From positions 16,443 through 80,442 of the forward strand of contig JBOGBZ010000042.1 in assembly GCA_051656485.1 (NCBI GenBank): 64,000 nucleotides of DNA. Direction: 5' to 3'. Made by a program: the position numbers and the translations under genes. Origin of the DNA: JBOFDK01 sp051656485 (GTDB lineage Bacteria > Bacillota > Clostridia > Lachnospirales > Cellulosilyticaceae). The notes under the pieces are model-generated. The model had not been told where the DNA came from. It did no database searches and saw nothing but the letters and a program-made list of their open reading frames with translations. This document shows positions 18,168 through 26,692 of this stretch, piece by piece. The first letter of the stretch is position 1. Each line of letters starts with the position of its first letter.

Positions 18168-18206
18168 GAAAAGTGGATATCGCACCTTGCGATACCCACT
18201 TTTCTT
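18166..18206. terminator. Terminator between convergent genes
   Basis: AAGAAAAGTGG pairs with CCACTTTTCTT around an inner ATCGCA/TGCGAT stem, placed right at the end of the PLP gene. Confidence 0.75.
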
Positions 18207-18235
18207 AGTTTTTATTATCTTATTAGGCTTTTGGG

Positions 18236-19246
18236 TTAAATACCGTAGAGAATATACTCTGTTGGAAAATAAGGCGTTCCATAATACCTTATATAAAAAT
18301 GATAGGAGTCATCTATTTCATGAATCATACGTGCAATTTTCCAAATATCTTTATGATTATGATAAATGCTTATGGCTAGTTTGGGATGATTTTTCTTAAT
18401 CTGCTCTGCACATCCTAAAATAGCTTCTTCTTCTCCACCTTCTATATCCATCTTAATAAAGGTTGCCTTCTCAACTAAATCATCATCTATTTTCACTACC
18501 GGTACTGAGAGTTCTCCACTATCCGCAAGTTGACTTACTGGTGAGACATTGCCTGATTCAAAATACATAACACCTTCTTTACTACTTGCACCTTTTGCTC
18601 GAATAACCACATTGTTAAGCTGAAAATTCTTGATATTCTGGTTGATATAGTCTATATTTGCAGGTACTATTTCATAGCAATAAATGGTCTTGTAGCAATC
18701 TTTCCCAAAGTTTTGGACATAGCTTACTAAAGTATCTCCTACATAAGCACCAATATCAACAAAAACCTCATCTTTGCTACATTTTATAATGTCCTGGTCA
18801 AAATACTGCTCAAAAGTTTTATCATGTATTTGATTAATCTTTTCAAAGTTTGACATCAGCCAATAGTAGAGTATGTTCGTAAATACCCTCTTGGAACGCA
18901 CATCTGCAAGATGCTTATACACCCATTCCAAATCTTCTCTATGTCCAACCAGCGCTTCCGCTCTACTCTCCGCTAGAGCATAATCTCCTTTGTCCGGATA
19001 ATAGGTCCCCCAAAGCTTATACTTATTACAGTAGTCTACGGTACTCATATACTGAGGATTATTCACCTCTTTAAGATGTTTTAGGTTTTGTATAATAGCA
19101 TCTTTTATTTGGGTATAATCTCTTTCTTTTACAAATTCCATTAGCGCCTTAAACTCCGTGTCTATTTGAGTTGGCATATACTCTCCTAAAAATTCTCCCC
19201 CTTGCTTCAGGTCTTTATTTTTTATAGCTTTTGATTGAGCTGGCAT
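18236..19246 (-). CDS. FkbM-family methyltransferase
   Basis: The 336-residue protein has a C-terminal FkbM-type SAM-dependent methyltransferase domain from about residue 150. It shows EVFVDIGAYVGDTLVSYVQNFG (SAM-binding loop), YCYEIVPANIDYINQN and the characteristic FIKMDIEGGEEEAILGC. The first 150 residues are helical and family-unassigned. FkbM enzymes commonly O-methylate sugars or polyketides; among these glycosyltransferases, methylation of a spore glycan is the reasonable inference. A sigma-K-like sequence lies upstream at 19281-19308. Confidence 0.85.
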   Translation of the reverse strand: MPAQSKAIKNKDLKQGGEFLGEYMPTQIDTEFKALMEFVKERDYTQIKDAIIQNLKHLKEVNNPQYMSTVDYCNKYKLWGTYYPDKGDYALAESRAEALVGHREDLEWVYKHLADVRSKRVFTNILYYWLMSNFEKINQIHDKTFEQYFDQDIIKCSKDEVFVDIGAYVGDTLVSYVQNFGKDCYKTIYCYEIVPANIDYINQNIKNFQLNNVVIRAKGASSKEGVMYFESGNVSPVSQLADSGELSVPVVKIDDDLVEKATFIKMDIEGGEEEAILGCAEQIKKNHPKLAISIYHNHKDIWKIARMIHEIDDSYHFYIRYYGTPYFPTEYILYGI

Positions 19247-19280
19247 AGTTAAGTAACCCCCTAAAATTTTCTATTCTTCA

Positions 19281-19308
19281 CATTATATGTAACAAAAAGG
19301 TGACCTGT
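19281..19308 (-). promoter_or_regulatory. Sigma-K-like promoter upstream of the FkbM gene
   Basis: On the minus strand AC is followed after 17 nt by CATATAATG, one base off CATANNNTA. Confidence 0.45.
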
Positions 19309-19320
19309 GCCTTTTAAGTC

Positions 19321-19359
19321 AAAAAGGCCAATTAAAGTGTATGCTTTAATCAGCCTTTT
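19321..19359 (-). terminator. Terminator after the CotD-like gene
   Basis: The imperfect stem AAAAGGCTGATTAAAG/CTTTAATTGGCCTTTTT ends in a T-run on the minus strand. Confidence 0.7.
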
Positions 19360-19377
19360 AAATTTACTTGACAGCTA

Positions 19378-19887
19378 CTAGAAGCATTGTCTTGATGTAA
19401 CCGTACATCCACTATTGATGTAACTTCCGCCACAAGTATTGTTGGTATTACCACATGGGATAGGTGTACTACCGCAACCACCATTTGCTCCGCCTTCTGT
19501 ACATACGATATTTTGTGTTCCTAAACAATAGTTTCCATTGGTCATATTAACTGGTGTACGATGGTAAACATTATATTCTGCATAGTAATTTGTATTATAT
19601 TTATAATCAGTTACATAGTAATGATTAAATTTTCTGTAGTAGTTATTATAATAATTTGATGTTGTTAAATTTTGCATTGTGCCTTGTGTGTCATATGCTA
19701 CATTATAAGTTTGCCCTGTAGCTAAATCTACATTTTCTACACGACTGCAGTTAGGTCCCAAATTAGGGTTTTGACATTGTTGTGGGCTTCCACATGGTAC
19801 TGGGGCTACGTTTCCACATGGTGCTGGGGCTACGTTTCCACACTGAGTTGGTTGTTGGCATGGACATGTACTTTGATTGGTATACAT
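19378..19887 (-). CDS. CotD-like spore coat protein, Cys/Asn/Tyr-rich
   Basis: The 169-residue low-complexity protein has three parts. The N-terminus carries CPCQQPTQCGN and two GNVAPxPCG repeats, the middle is NNYYRKFNHYYVTDYKYNTNYYAEYNVYHRTP, and the C-terminus is rich in Cys, Asn and Gly. The middle HYYVTDY...NVYHRTP segment resembles the CotD family of spore coat proteins. The gene at 57744 shares the same segment. High Tyr and Cys content fits cross-linking into an insoluble coat. There is no signal peptide. A near-perfect sigma-K-type promoter lies about 50 nt upstream, so late mother-cell expression is predicted. Confidence 0.7.
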   Translation of the reverse strand: MYTNQSTCPCQQPTQCGNVAPAPCGNVAPVPCGSPQQCQNPNLGPNCSRVENVDLATGQTYNVAYDTQGTMQNLTTSNYYNNYYRKFNHYYVTDYKYNTNYYAEYNVYHRTPVNMTNGNYCLGTQNIVCTEGGANGGCGSTPIPCGNTNNTCGGSYINSGCTVTSRQCF

Positions 19888-19937
19888 TGGATTACCTCCT
19901 AGAAATGTGTTTTTTTTAGCAAGTCTGCTATCACTAA

Positions 19938-19964
19938 TAATATATGCGTATAATGTCTAAAGGT
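19938..19964 (-). promoter_or_regulatory. Sigma-K-like promoter of the CotD-like gene
   Basis: Minus strand AC, 16-nt spacer, then CATATATTA (perfect CATANNNTA). Confidence 0.7.
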
Positions 19965-19976
19965 GCATACTGAGGT

Positions 19977-20024
19977 CAAAAAAACCTTTAGTTCAATAAA
20001 TAGCCATTGACCTAAAGGCTTTTT
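19977..20024 (-). terminator. Terminator after the CgeB-like gene
   Basis: An imperfect long hairpin whose outer arms are AAAACCTTTAG and CTAAAGGCTTTT, just past the stop codon at 20027. Confidence 0.65.
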
Positions 20025-20026
20025 CA

Positions 20027-21520
20027 TTATAACCTATTCAGTATTTCTTGAAGTCGATGTTTATACGTATGTTGACTATATACCTTATGCATTCCCCTTT
20101 CTACCCTTTGGGTAACTGTCTCTGATTGACTGAGTATTTTTTCTATAAAAGTTACAGTCTCTTCTTCGCTATTGGCTATGAATACCTCTTCACCAAACTG
20201 TGCTCTTATTCCATCCGAGTCACTACTTATAATAGGTGTTCCACAGGCTAGTAACTCATAAATACGCCTTGGTATCATCCACTTACTTTCATGAATAGAC
20301 TGTACATTTAAAAACATCTCATATTGCCTATAAGCTTCATTCATAGCACTATACGGCAATTTGCCTACAATACACTTTTGATAAATCTCTGGCCACTGCC
20401 ATTGCTTATTTTGCACCATTTCCTTCTTATCATAATTTCTATCAAAAATTTCTAAATTATACTGGATAGCAGGTTTTAGAATATACTCCATATCTCTCAT
20501 ACGCTGTCTATACTTCTCTCCATACCATGAACCCGCAAAAGCTACTTTTCCTAATGGTGATTCCATCCGTCCTCTGTTATGATGCAATAAAGGCTGTGCC
20601 GCAAAGGGTAGTATAAAAGCTCTTTCCTTTTTGCTCATACCTTGATGGATTGCTAACACATTTTCATCCGTTACTCCTACATAATCAAATAAACTTGCCG
20701 TACTGATAAAATAGTAAAAATTATTTATTCCTTCTTTGTCCCAAAATACCGTTGGAATTTTCTTTTGGTTACAATACTTAATGAGTTGCCTCATATTTTC
20801 ATCATAGTAGGCACCTAGTCTTGCAATTCGACTGGTCCAACTTCCATTTTTACCTTGCCACGCTGATTCTACCAACAGCATATCCGGTGCAAATGCTTCT
20901 ATCTCTTCTTGCCATTTATCAGATGTCAGTTGCATAAATTGTGCTTCATACCTCCAACATTCATAACTAAATTCATCTAAGATACATGCTATTTTTAATG
21001 CATTCTCAGGTACTTTTACGGGTTCTTCTAATGCCTTTTTTTGCCGCCATGTATCATAAAATACATCTATTTTCTTCGCTTTATCGGTCTCATAATTCAA
21101 ATATACTTTATCTATAGCTTCAATGGTTAATTTTTCAATCCTAACCTTCCCACTTCCCTTAAATCTTAAGACAATATAGATACTATCCAAACTTTCACTT
21201 AGTAATTGAATAGGTTGATTGGGAGGATAAAAAGTTGTCTCACTACTTCCATTTGTGTAATATTTAGCAATACCAATTTCTACCTCAACTCCACCACTAC
21301 GGACTATGTGAGTTATTATTTCATAAGTATTATATCGATCTGTTAATGTAATTAATTTTTTTAACTTATGCTCCAAATCTCTATAAGCCATGGTACATGT
21401 TTCTAAACCTGTATGTGTAATAACCATTTGTCCATCTCGGTAGCACATCATAGGCTCTCCTAAACTTACTAACCATTCACTCACTTTAAATGCTTGTATT
21501 TGCAAGATATTCTTTCTCAT
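20027..21520 (-). CDS. CgeB-like glycosyltransferase
   Basis: The 497-residue protein has an N-terminal beta-rich part (residues about 1-165) of unassigned fold. After it comes a CgeB/DUF3880-type domain (LKIACILDEFSYECWRYEAQF, DMLLVESAWQGKNGSW, IPTVFWDKEGI) and a GT-B C-terminal domain with RRIYELLACGTPIISSDSDG. CgeB of Bacillus subtilis acts in maturation of the outermost spore layer and is thought to glycosylate crust proteins. The start overlaps the preceding GT2 gene by 4 nt (ATGA), so the two are translationally coupled. A function in decorating spore surface proteins is a strong inference. Confidence 0.8.
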   Translation of the reverse strand: MRKNILQIQAFKVSEWLVSLGEPMMCYRDGQMVITHTGLETCTMAYRDLEHKLKKLITLTDRYNTYEIITHIVRSGGVEVEIGIAKYYTNGSSETTFYPPNQPIQLLSESLDSIYIVLRFKGSGKVRIEKLTIEAIDKVYLNYETDKAKKIDVFYDTWRQKKALEEPVKVPENALKIACILDEFSYECWRYEAQFMQLTSDKWQEEIEAFAPDMLLVESAWQGKNGSWTSRIARLGAYYDENMRQLIKYCNQKKIPTVFWDKEGINNFYYFISTASLFDYVGVTDENVLAIHQGMSKKERAFILPFAAQPLLHHNRGRMESPLGKVAFAGSWYGEKYRQRMRDMEYILKPAIQYNLEIFDRNYDKKEMVQNKQWQWPEIYQKCIVGKLPYSAMNEAYRQYEMFLNVQSIHESKWMIPRRIYELLACGTPIISSDSDGIRAQFGEEVFIANSEEETVTFIEKILSQSETVTQRVERGMHKVYSQHTYKHRLQEILNRL

Positions 21521-22581
21521 TCAATTCCCCCTTGCTTTAGAATTTCTCTATTTCTAAGCACCACATAATCATTTACTTTTACTTTTCCCGCTTCTTCATT
21601 ATGATAAATTGCTTGTTCAATATCTCCCATAAGTGCATAACACCTACATAACCCCAAATGAGGCAAATATTTATCATAATCATAATACTGCGCACTTATC
21701 TTATGTATATTCTCGGGTAAATCTAGCGTTAATTCATACCAAAAAATAGCTTTTTCATACACTCCCTCTTCCATGTAATACTCTGCTATTTCATAACAAA
21801 TTTCTTTTCTTGGTTCAGTATATTTAAAGCTCTCATACAATATAGGTAAACTCACCTCCTTTAATGACTTGTTGCAATAAGCAATCATTAGACATGCATT
21901 GGCACATTCTTCACCATTACTTGATTGATTCTCTAGTATACCCTCAAAAATCTGCCTTGCTTTTTCATACTGTTTGTTTTCAAAAAGCTCTCTGCCATAA
22001 TAAAGTGTTCCTCTATTAGACAGACTATTCCCTGCCTTTAAGTAGCCTTCATAGATTTCTAAATTCCTTGTTTTTCCTGTACTTCTACCTGTGTGGGTAA
22101 TATAAATATCTGAGTAAATCATATTACCTTTCACTTCGAGCACCTCATGTACAGGCTCGACCCACTTGGCACCCAATGCCCTTTTAATAAGCCTTTCTCG
22201 ATAATACGACAATAATACATTTCCCTTCTTATCAAAATCTACATAATAGTTCATAAGCACTACATCTGTCTTTTCATCTATCAGTGTCTTTAGTGCTTTC
22301 AATTTATTTCCTTCTTCTTTTTCAATCACATCATCTGCATCTAGCCACATGATATAATCTTTTGTAGCATATGAAAAAGAAATATTTCTTGCTTTGGCAA
22401 AGTCATTTTCCCACTGCATATCAAATATTTTATCTGTGTACCCCTTTGCGATTTGTTTCGTTTCATCAGTAGATCCCGTATCTACTATAATTATTTCATC
22501 TACTATATCCTTCACACTATCTAGACATACTTTGAGAGTTTTTTTTGCATCTTTTACAATCATACATAAACTTATTGTCAT
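21517..22581 (-). CDS. GT2 glycosyltransferase with C-terminal TPR region (copy 1)
   Basis: About 354 residues. The N-terminal GT-A domain has MTISLCMIVKDAKKTLK, IIIVDTGSTDETKQIA and the DxD-type metal site in YIMWLDADDVI. The acceptor-side segment KWVEPVHEVLE follows. Residues about 195-350 form helical TPR-like repeats (EQYEKARQIFEGIL, VYEKAIFWYEL), which in related enzymes bind protein acceptors. The start could be the ATG at 22602; I chose 22581 because paralogues at 29208 and 41124 begin in the same way. It is translationally coupled to the CgeB-like gene. Confidence 0.85.
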   Translation of the reverse strand: MTISLCMIVKDAKKTLKVCLDSVKDIVDEIIIVDTGSTDETKQIAKGYTDKIFDMQWENDFAKARNISFSYATKDYIMWLDADDVIEKEEGNKLKALKTLIDEKTDVVLMNYYVDFDKKGNVLLSYYRERLIKRALGAKWVEPVHEVLEVKGNMIYSDIYITHTGRSTGKTRNLEIYEGYLKAGNSLSNRGTLYYGRELFENKQYEKARQIFEGILENQSSNGEECANACLMIAYCNKSLKEVSLPILYESFKYTEPRKEICYEIAEYYMEEGVYEKAIFWYELTLDLPENIHKISAQYYDYDKYLPHLGLCRCYALMGDIEQAIYHNEEAGKVKVNDYVVLRNREILKQGGIE

Positions 22582-22670
22582 TTTAAATTTTGCTCCCTTC
22601 ATCTTTCCAACAGGATAAGAGGAAGAGATTATGTTCTATCCTCTCATCTCTCCCTCTTATGGTTTATTGA

Positions 22671-23327
22671 CTAATACAGTTGTACCATTCTTATATTTAT
22701 ATTGGCTACTTCTGCACCAAGCGTTCCTGTTTCATATGCAAGCTCCAACGTATGACATCCTGCTGGTACCGTAACAATTGCCCCACCTGAGATAGCTTCA
22801 TATCCTATCTCTCCTGGACTTGTGGTTATACTATTACTTGATCCTGGCACTGGTGTACCATCTAATAAAAGCTGAAGTTTTGCACTTCCGGGGTCATTAA
22901 GTGGGTCTATAGCGCCACTCCATTCTATCAAGTACGTATAGGGCCCTCTTACTTTAAGTGGATTGATCTGACAAATAGTAGGTCCTATTTTTGAATAAAC
23001 TGTATCAATAGGTATTGTTCCTGCTGGTCCCCCTACAAGCATGGTAGCACCACTTCCTACATGTGCATTTCCCTTAATAGGACATGGACATGGTGGTACT
23101 GGTGGTACTGGTGGTGGGCATGGTGGCTTTGGTGGGCATGGGCATGTTGAGCATGGTGGACATGGTTCTCCTGAACCTTGACAAGGGTTTAATGGGTAGA
23201 CAGAACGTGGATATTCTGTCACTACTGGGCAAGGACAACTTTTTTTATTACCTATTGCATAACTTTGAGTATTTGCCCCTATAGATCTACACCCTGTTGT
23301 TTGAGTTGAACAGCTATTGCAATTCAT
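22671..23327 (-). CDS. Pro/Cys-rich spore surface protein with C-terminal beta-sandwich-like domain (copy 1)
   Basis: The 218-residue protein has a Cys-containing N-terminus (MNCNSCSTQTTGC), a proline-rich spacer (CPPCSTCPCPPKPPCPPP) and a C-terminal domain from about residue 85. That domain has GNAHVGSGATMLVGG, LIEWSGAIDPLNDPGSAKLQLLLDG and GAIVTVPAGCHTLELAYETG. It is rich in short beta strands and, in layout only, recalls the C1q/TNF-like head of exosporium proteins such as BclA. The gene at 36936 is a close paralogue in the duplicated block. There is no signal peptide. Function as a surface protein or filament tip is inferred. Confidence 0.65.
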   Translation of the reverse strand: MNCNSCSTQTTGCRSIGANTQSYAIGNKKSCPCPVVTEYPRSVYPLNPCQGSGEPCPPCSTCPCPPKPPCPPPVPPVPPCPCPIKGNAHVGSGATMLVGGPAGTIPIDTVYSKIGPTICQINPLKVRGPYTYLIEWSGAIDPLNDPGSAKLQLLLDGTPVPGSSNSITTSPGEIGYEAISGGAIVTVPAGCHTLELAYETGTLGAEVANINIRMVQLY

Positions 23328-23442
23328 ATTACCGCCTCCTATAAAATCTTATTTTTTATTACTAGCCATAGCTATAGTATATAATACTCAATCTTGTCAC
23401 ATTTGGTTAATACTATCTTTTATCTTTTATTAATCTCTCTTC

Positions 23443-23482
23443 AAAAAAAAGTATCTCTTGTTACCAAAAGATACTTTTTTAT
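23443..23482 (-). terminator. Terminator after the 23487 gene
   Basis: AAAAAAGTATCT pairs with AGATACTTTTTT; T-run on the minus strand. Confidence 0.75.
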
Positions 23483-23486
23483 TTCC

Positions 23487-24203
23487 CTATTTACACATTG
23501 TATAACCTGTGGTTATTAAGCACTCTTGCTTGTATGTGCTTGGTGCTGGTGGTGGGCATGGTAGCACTGGCGGTGGGCACATTGCCTCTGGTGGTGGGCA
23601 TGGTAGCATCGGCGGTGGACACATTAACTCTGGTGGTGGGCATGGTAGCACTGGCGGTGGGCACATTGCCTCTGGCTGTGGGCATGGTAGCACTGGCGGT
23701 GGGCACATTGCCTCTGATTGTGGACATGCGGCTGTGCCACAGCCACATGGTTTGCTAGGCACTCTAACTGGTGGTTGTACTGGTGCACATGGTGAATAGC
23801 TTCCATTACATGTATTACAATTACCAGTTGTTGTATCTAGAATAACTTCCTTGCCCGTTGTTGCCTTATTAACAATAATTTTATAACAAGACAAATCATC
23901 AGCACATACATCAAATTGATAAAATCCTTCACAGTTTGTGATTGTATGTGCAACACCAATGTACTCTTTTTTTCCTTTTATACAAACAACTTTTACAAGT
24001 TTTGCTAGAGCATTTGCAATAGGTTGCCCTTGGCAGTTAACAACTCTACCCCATACACGTTTTGCACTAATCTCATCTACAACCACATCTGCTCTTACTT
24101 CTGAACTTTGGCAAATATCTGGTGTGTTAAGATTAATATCTATAGAATTCCCTACTGTAACAGTCGATGTTTTGCATGAATTACTTCCATAATAATTACT
24201 CAT
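23487..24203 (-). CDS. RADV/LWGQ family Cna-B-like protein with Cys-Pro repeat tail (copy 1)
   Basis: The 238-residue protein starts MSNYYGSNSCKTSTVTVGNS. Residues about 30-130 form a Cna-B/carboxypeptidase-regulatory-like module: SEVRADVVVDEISAKRVWGRV, the PIANALAKLVKVV strand, TNCEGFYQFDVC and CYKIIVNKATTGKEVIL. From residue about 150 the tail is built of 14-residue repeats of the type CPPPVLPCPPPEAM, ending near TGYTMCK. The close paralogue is at 37968 and five other family members are in the window. Cys-Pro tails suggest disulfide cross-linking. The family name is not one I recognise. Confidence 0.65.
   Translation of the reverse strand: MSNYYGSNSCKTSTVTVGNSIDINLNTPDICQSSEVRADVVVDEISAKRVWGRVVNCQGQPIANALAKLVKVVCIKGKKEYIGVAHTITNCEGFYQFDVCADDLSCYKIIVNKATTGKEVILDTTTGNCNTCNGSYSPCAPVQPPVRVPSKPCGCGTAACPQSEAMCPPPVLPCPQPEAMCPPPVLPCPPPELMCPPPMLPCPPPEAMCPPPVLPCPPPAPSTYKQECLITTGYTMCK
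23548..23725 (-). repeat. 42-bp tandem repeats coding the CPPP tail
   Basis: About four and a half copies of a 42-bp unit encode the 14-residue repeat CPPPVLPCPPPEAM. The copies differ by a few substitutions such as Q for P and M for V. Confidence 0.8.
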
Positions 24204-24235
24204 TTCTTATACCTCCTGAATAATTTTTCACACTT

Positions 24236-24262
24236 TACTATATGTAATTCTCCTCTCCTTGT
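24236..24262 (-). promoter_or_regulatory. Sigma-K-like promoter of the 23487 gene
   Basis: Minus strand AC, 16-nt spacer, CATATAGTA. Confidence 0.7.
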
Positions 24263-24380
24263 TACACTATTTTGATAATCTTTCATTTTCTGGATATTTC
24301 CGCTCTATATATTGCCACATTTTATTTTTCCATTATTATAGTAGCTTTTTAATTTTTTAACATTTTTTTCCTTTTTTGGA

Positions 24381-24407
24381 ACCTATACGCTATTCGTTCA
24401 TATACTA
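24381..24407 (+). promoter_or_regulatory. Sigma-K-like promoter of SPOCS module A
   Basis: AC at 24381-24382, 16-nt spacer, CATATACTA at 24399-24407. The block from CATATACTA to CATTGAAA is repeated upstream of module C. Confidence 0.72.
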
Positions 24408-24449
24408 TCATTGAAAGTATCTTTCGTATCAATAAGGAGGTTTTTATCT

Positions 24450-24938
24450 ATGCCTAAATTTAATAGATCCCTCATTGAGTATGACGGGGTTTTATCTTAT
24501 GAAAATGATATTTGTGCTGCCGCTGTTCCTTGTAGCTTTAAACAATTTAATATTGATATGGAACTTTGTGTACCTTGTCAGAAGCCTAGTATCGAACAAA
24601 TCGTTAAAATAACAACTGAACCTTGTGTACTTAAACAAGTTATTATTCGTACACCATGTGGTACCTCTAGTGAAGGGGTTACTTTAACTGGCTATAAACT
24701 TTTAGTTATGGGTGAAGTTGGTATCAAAATTAAATATGTTGCTCTTGAGGCAGAGCAAAGTGTGCACACAGTACATGCAAACATTCCTTTCTGCTCTTCT
24801 GTCATTATGCCTTTAGAATTTACTAATCTTAGTGCCGTTTCATCAAAAGTATATATTGAGGATGCCTACATCAATCAGCAAGATGAACGTTGTATGTTCG
24901 CCAATGTAACTTTGATGCTTGTTGCACAATCCTGTTAG
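24450..24938 (+). CDS. SPOCS-domain protein, module A gene 1
   Basis: The 162-residue protein starts MPKFNRSLIEYDG at 24450, 9 nt after AAGGAGG; an earlier in-frame start at 24411 has no site. Residues about 35-160 form a single SPOCS (DUF3794) domain: LCVPCQKPSIEQIVKI, CGTSSEGVTLTGYKLLVMGEV and IKYVALEAEQSVHTVHA. SPOCS domains occur in SipL and SpoVID, which dock on SpoIVA in the spore coat base. Here the domain stands alone, so this is likely a coat or appendage building block. It is first of a three-gene operon and closely resembles the gene at 38812. Confidence 0.78.
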   Translation: MPKFNRSLIEYDGVLSYENDICAAAVPCSFKQFNIDMELCVPCQKPSIEQIVKITTEPCVLKQVIIRTPCGTSSEGVTLTGYKLLVMGEVGIKIKYVALEAEQSVHTVHANIPFCSSVIMPLEFTNLSAVSSKVYIEDAYINQQDERCMFANVTLMLVAQSC

Positions 24939-24950
24939 GAGGTAAGAACA

Positions 24951-25433
24951 ATGTTTAAATATGACTATTCACCATCTACTACTTTGCCTTGCTGTGCAGA
25001 GTATTTCAAAGAAGCTGTTATTCAAGAAATCATTACTCTCCCACAAGAAAAACCAGATATCGAACGTGTTCAAAAAATTATGGTATGGCCTGAAATAGAA
25101 GAAATGAAACTTATCCCTACGGAAAAAGGTGTTTCTAATGAAGGGCAAATCCTAACTGGTCTTAAGCTCCTTGTCAAACTTCGTCTTAAGCAAAAAATAC
25201 TTTATGTAGCAGACCGTTGCACACAATCTCTTCACGCTGCACATTTTGACAATATCACAAACTTATTTATTATCGTTCCTGAAACTATCAATTGTGAATC
25301 TACTTGCGCGCTTTTCGCTAAAGGTCAACTTCGTGTTGTTCCTTATGTTGAAACCGTTCAATTTAGAATGTTAGACGGACGTTGTATCCATAAGTGTGTT
25401 TCTGTATTTGTCAACATGGAAGTTATGAAATAG
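24951..25433 (+). CDS. SPOCS-domain protein, module A gene 2
   Basis: The 160-residue protein is another single SPOCS domain. The N-terminal helix YFKEAVIQEIITL and the PDIERVQKI segment are followed by GVSNEGQILTGLKLLVKLRLKQKILYVADR and the strand HAAHFDNITNLFIIVPE. The C-terminus KCVSVFVNMEVMK matches the second gene of modules B to D. It lies 12 nt downstream of gene 1 with TAGGAGG in the gap. The pairing of two distinct SPOCS subtypes in each module suggests a heteromeric structural unit, which is an inference. Confidence 0.78.
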   Translation: MFKYDYSPSTTLPCCAEYFKEAVIQEIITLPQEKPDIERVQKIMVWPEIEEMKLIPTEKGVSNEGQILTGLKLLVKLRLKQKILYVADRCTQSLHAAHFDNITNLFIIVPETINCESTCALFAKGQLRVVPYVETVQFRMLDGRCIHKCVSVFVNMEVMK

Positions 25434-25453
25434 AAAGAAAGGTGGCTAAAAAA

Positions 25454-26638
25454 ATGATTATCACTAAAACTTCGAACGTATCTGAAGCTGTCGTTGGCGA
25501 TATTATCACTTACACACTTGATATCGCAAACAATGATACCTTTGATTATACTGACGTCCTCATTAAAGACTTATTAACACCTGAACTTGACTTTGTTGAA
25601 GGTAGTGTCGTTGTTATGGGTGTACCAAATCCAACTGCTAGTATTCTAACAGGTATTGATATTGGTGCCCTTCCTGCTGGTGCTACTAGCAAAGTTACTT
25701 TCAATGCAAAAATAATTGCTAAACCTGGCACCAATCCACTTACAAATACCAGCACTGGCTATTTCAAATATTTAAATGCTTCAGGTCAGACAGTTATTGA
25801 TACTGTAACTAGTAATCCTAACCAAATAGATGTTTACTCAGCAGACGTTGTCGTTACAAAAACTGCTGATAAGACAGTTGCATCTTTTGGTTCTATCATT
25901 ACCTATACTGTAGTTGTACAGAATACCGGTGATTTAGATGCTTATTCTGTAAGTTTCAAAGATATGCTACCTAGCTGCCTTGCCTTTATTGCTGATAGTT
26001 TTACACTCAATGGTGTTTCTGTTATTGATGTCAACCTTGCTCAAGGCGTAGATTTAGGTACAATTCCTGCTGGTGGTTCTGTAACACTTACTTATCAAGG
26101 AAAACTTACAAGTGGTACCGGTTGTGAAATTTGTAATGGTGCCTATGTAGAATATGAGTATGTGCAACCAAATGGTGTAACAGGTACCAAGACATCTAAT
26201 GTATCAACTATTTGTGTGGAATCTCGCGTATCCTTCAAGCAACTTATGTTAGACAAATATTGTGAAGTACCATGTGTTAAGCCAAGTATCGAAGATCTTA
26301 ACGATGAAGTATCTGTAGATATCGAAATTGTTAATTCTTATCCTATCCAAACATCAATAGGTACGTCTACAAGTGGCCAAACTTTAACCGGCTACAAACT
26401 TATCGTTCATGGTAATATTTGTATCAGTATCGAGTATACTGCAGCACTTGAGTCACAACCTGTTCACTCTTATCATTGTACACTTCCATTTGGTACTTTT
26501 ATCATCCTTCCACCTGATTACCAATTAGGCCAACAAGTTGAAGTAAATGCTATCATTGAAAATGTAGAAGCCGATATGGTAAGCCCACGTGGCGTATTCA
26601 CAAATATCACCTTACTCTTAGTTGCTAGATTACGCTAA
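25454..26638 (+). CDS. DUF11-DUF11-SPOCS protein, module A gene 3
   Basis: The 394-residue protein starts MIITKTSNVSEAVVG at 25454, after AAGGTGG; a longer GTG reading at 25394 overlaps gene 2 and is not supported. Two DUF11 (conserved-repeat/TIGR01451-like) domains occupy residues about 1-128 and 130-262, with GDIITYTLDIANND and GSIITYTVVVQNTGD. A SPOCS domain follows (about 270-394, CVKPSIEDLNDEVSVDIEI, TSTSGQTLTGYKLIVHG). No signal peptide, although DUF11 proteins are usually extracellular. The SPOCS end likely anchors the DUF11 arms on the spore. Confidence 0.8.
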   Translation: MIITKTSNVSEAVVGDIITYTLDIANNDTFDYTDVLIKDLLTPELDFVEGSVVVMGVPNPTASILTGIDIGALPAGATSKVTFNAKIIAKPGTNPLTNTSTGYFKYLNASGQTVIDTVTSNPNQIDVYSADVVVTKTADKTVASFGSIITYTVVVQNTGDLDAYSVSFKDMLPSCLAFIADSFTLNGVSVIDVNLAQGVDLGTIPAGGSVTLTYQGKLTSGTGCEICNGAYVEYEYVQPNGVTGTKTSNVSTICVESRVSFKQLMLDKYCEVPCVKPSIEDLNDEVSVDIEIVNSYPIQTSIGTSTSGQTLTGYKLIVHGNICISIEYTAALESQPVHSYHCTLPFGTFIILPPDYQLGQQVEVNAIIENVEADMVSPRGVFTNITLLLVARLR

Positions 26639-26653
26639 AGTAATCAGACAAAC

Positions 26654-26683
26654 AAAAAGCTAGGATAGCTCTCCTAGCTTTTT
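26654..26683. terminator. Bidirectional terminator between modules A and B
   Basis: A perfect 12-bp stem, AAAAAGCTAGGA with TCCTAGCTTTTT, followed by T-rich sequence on both strands. Confidence 0.88.
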
Positions 26684-26692
26684 ATTTATTCC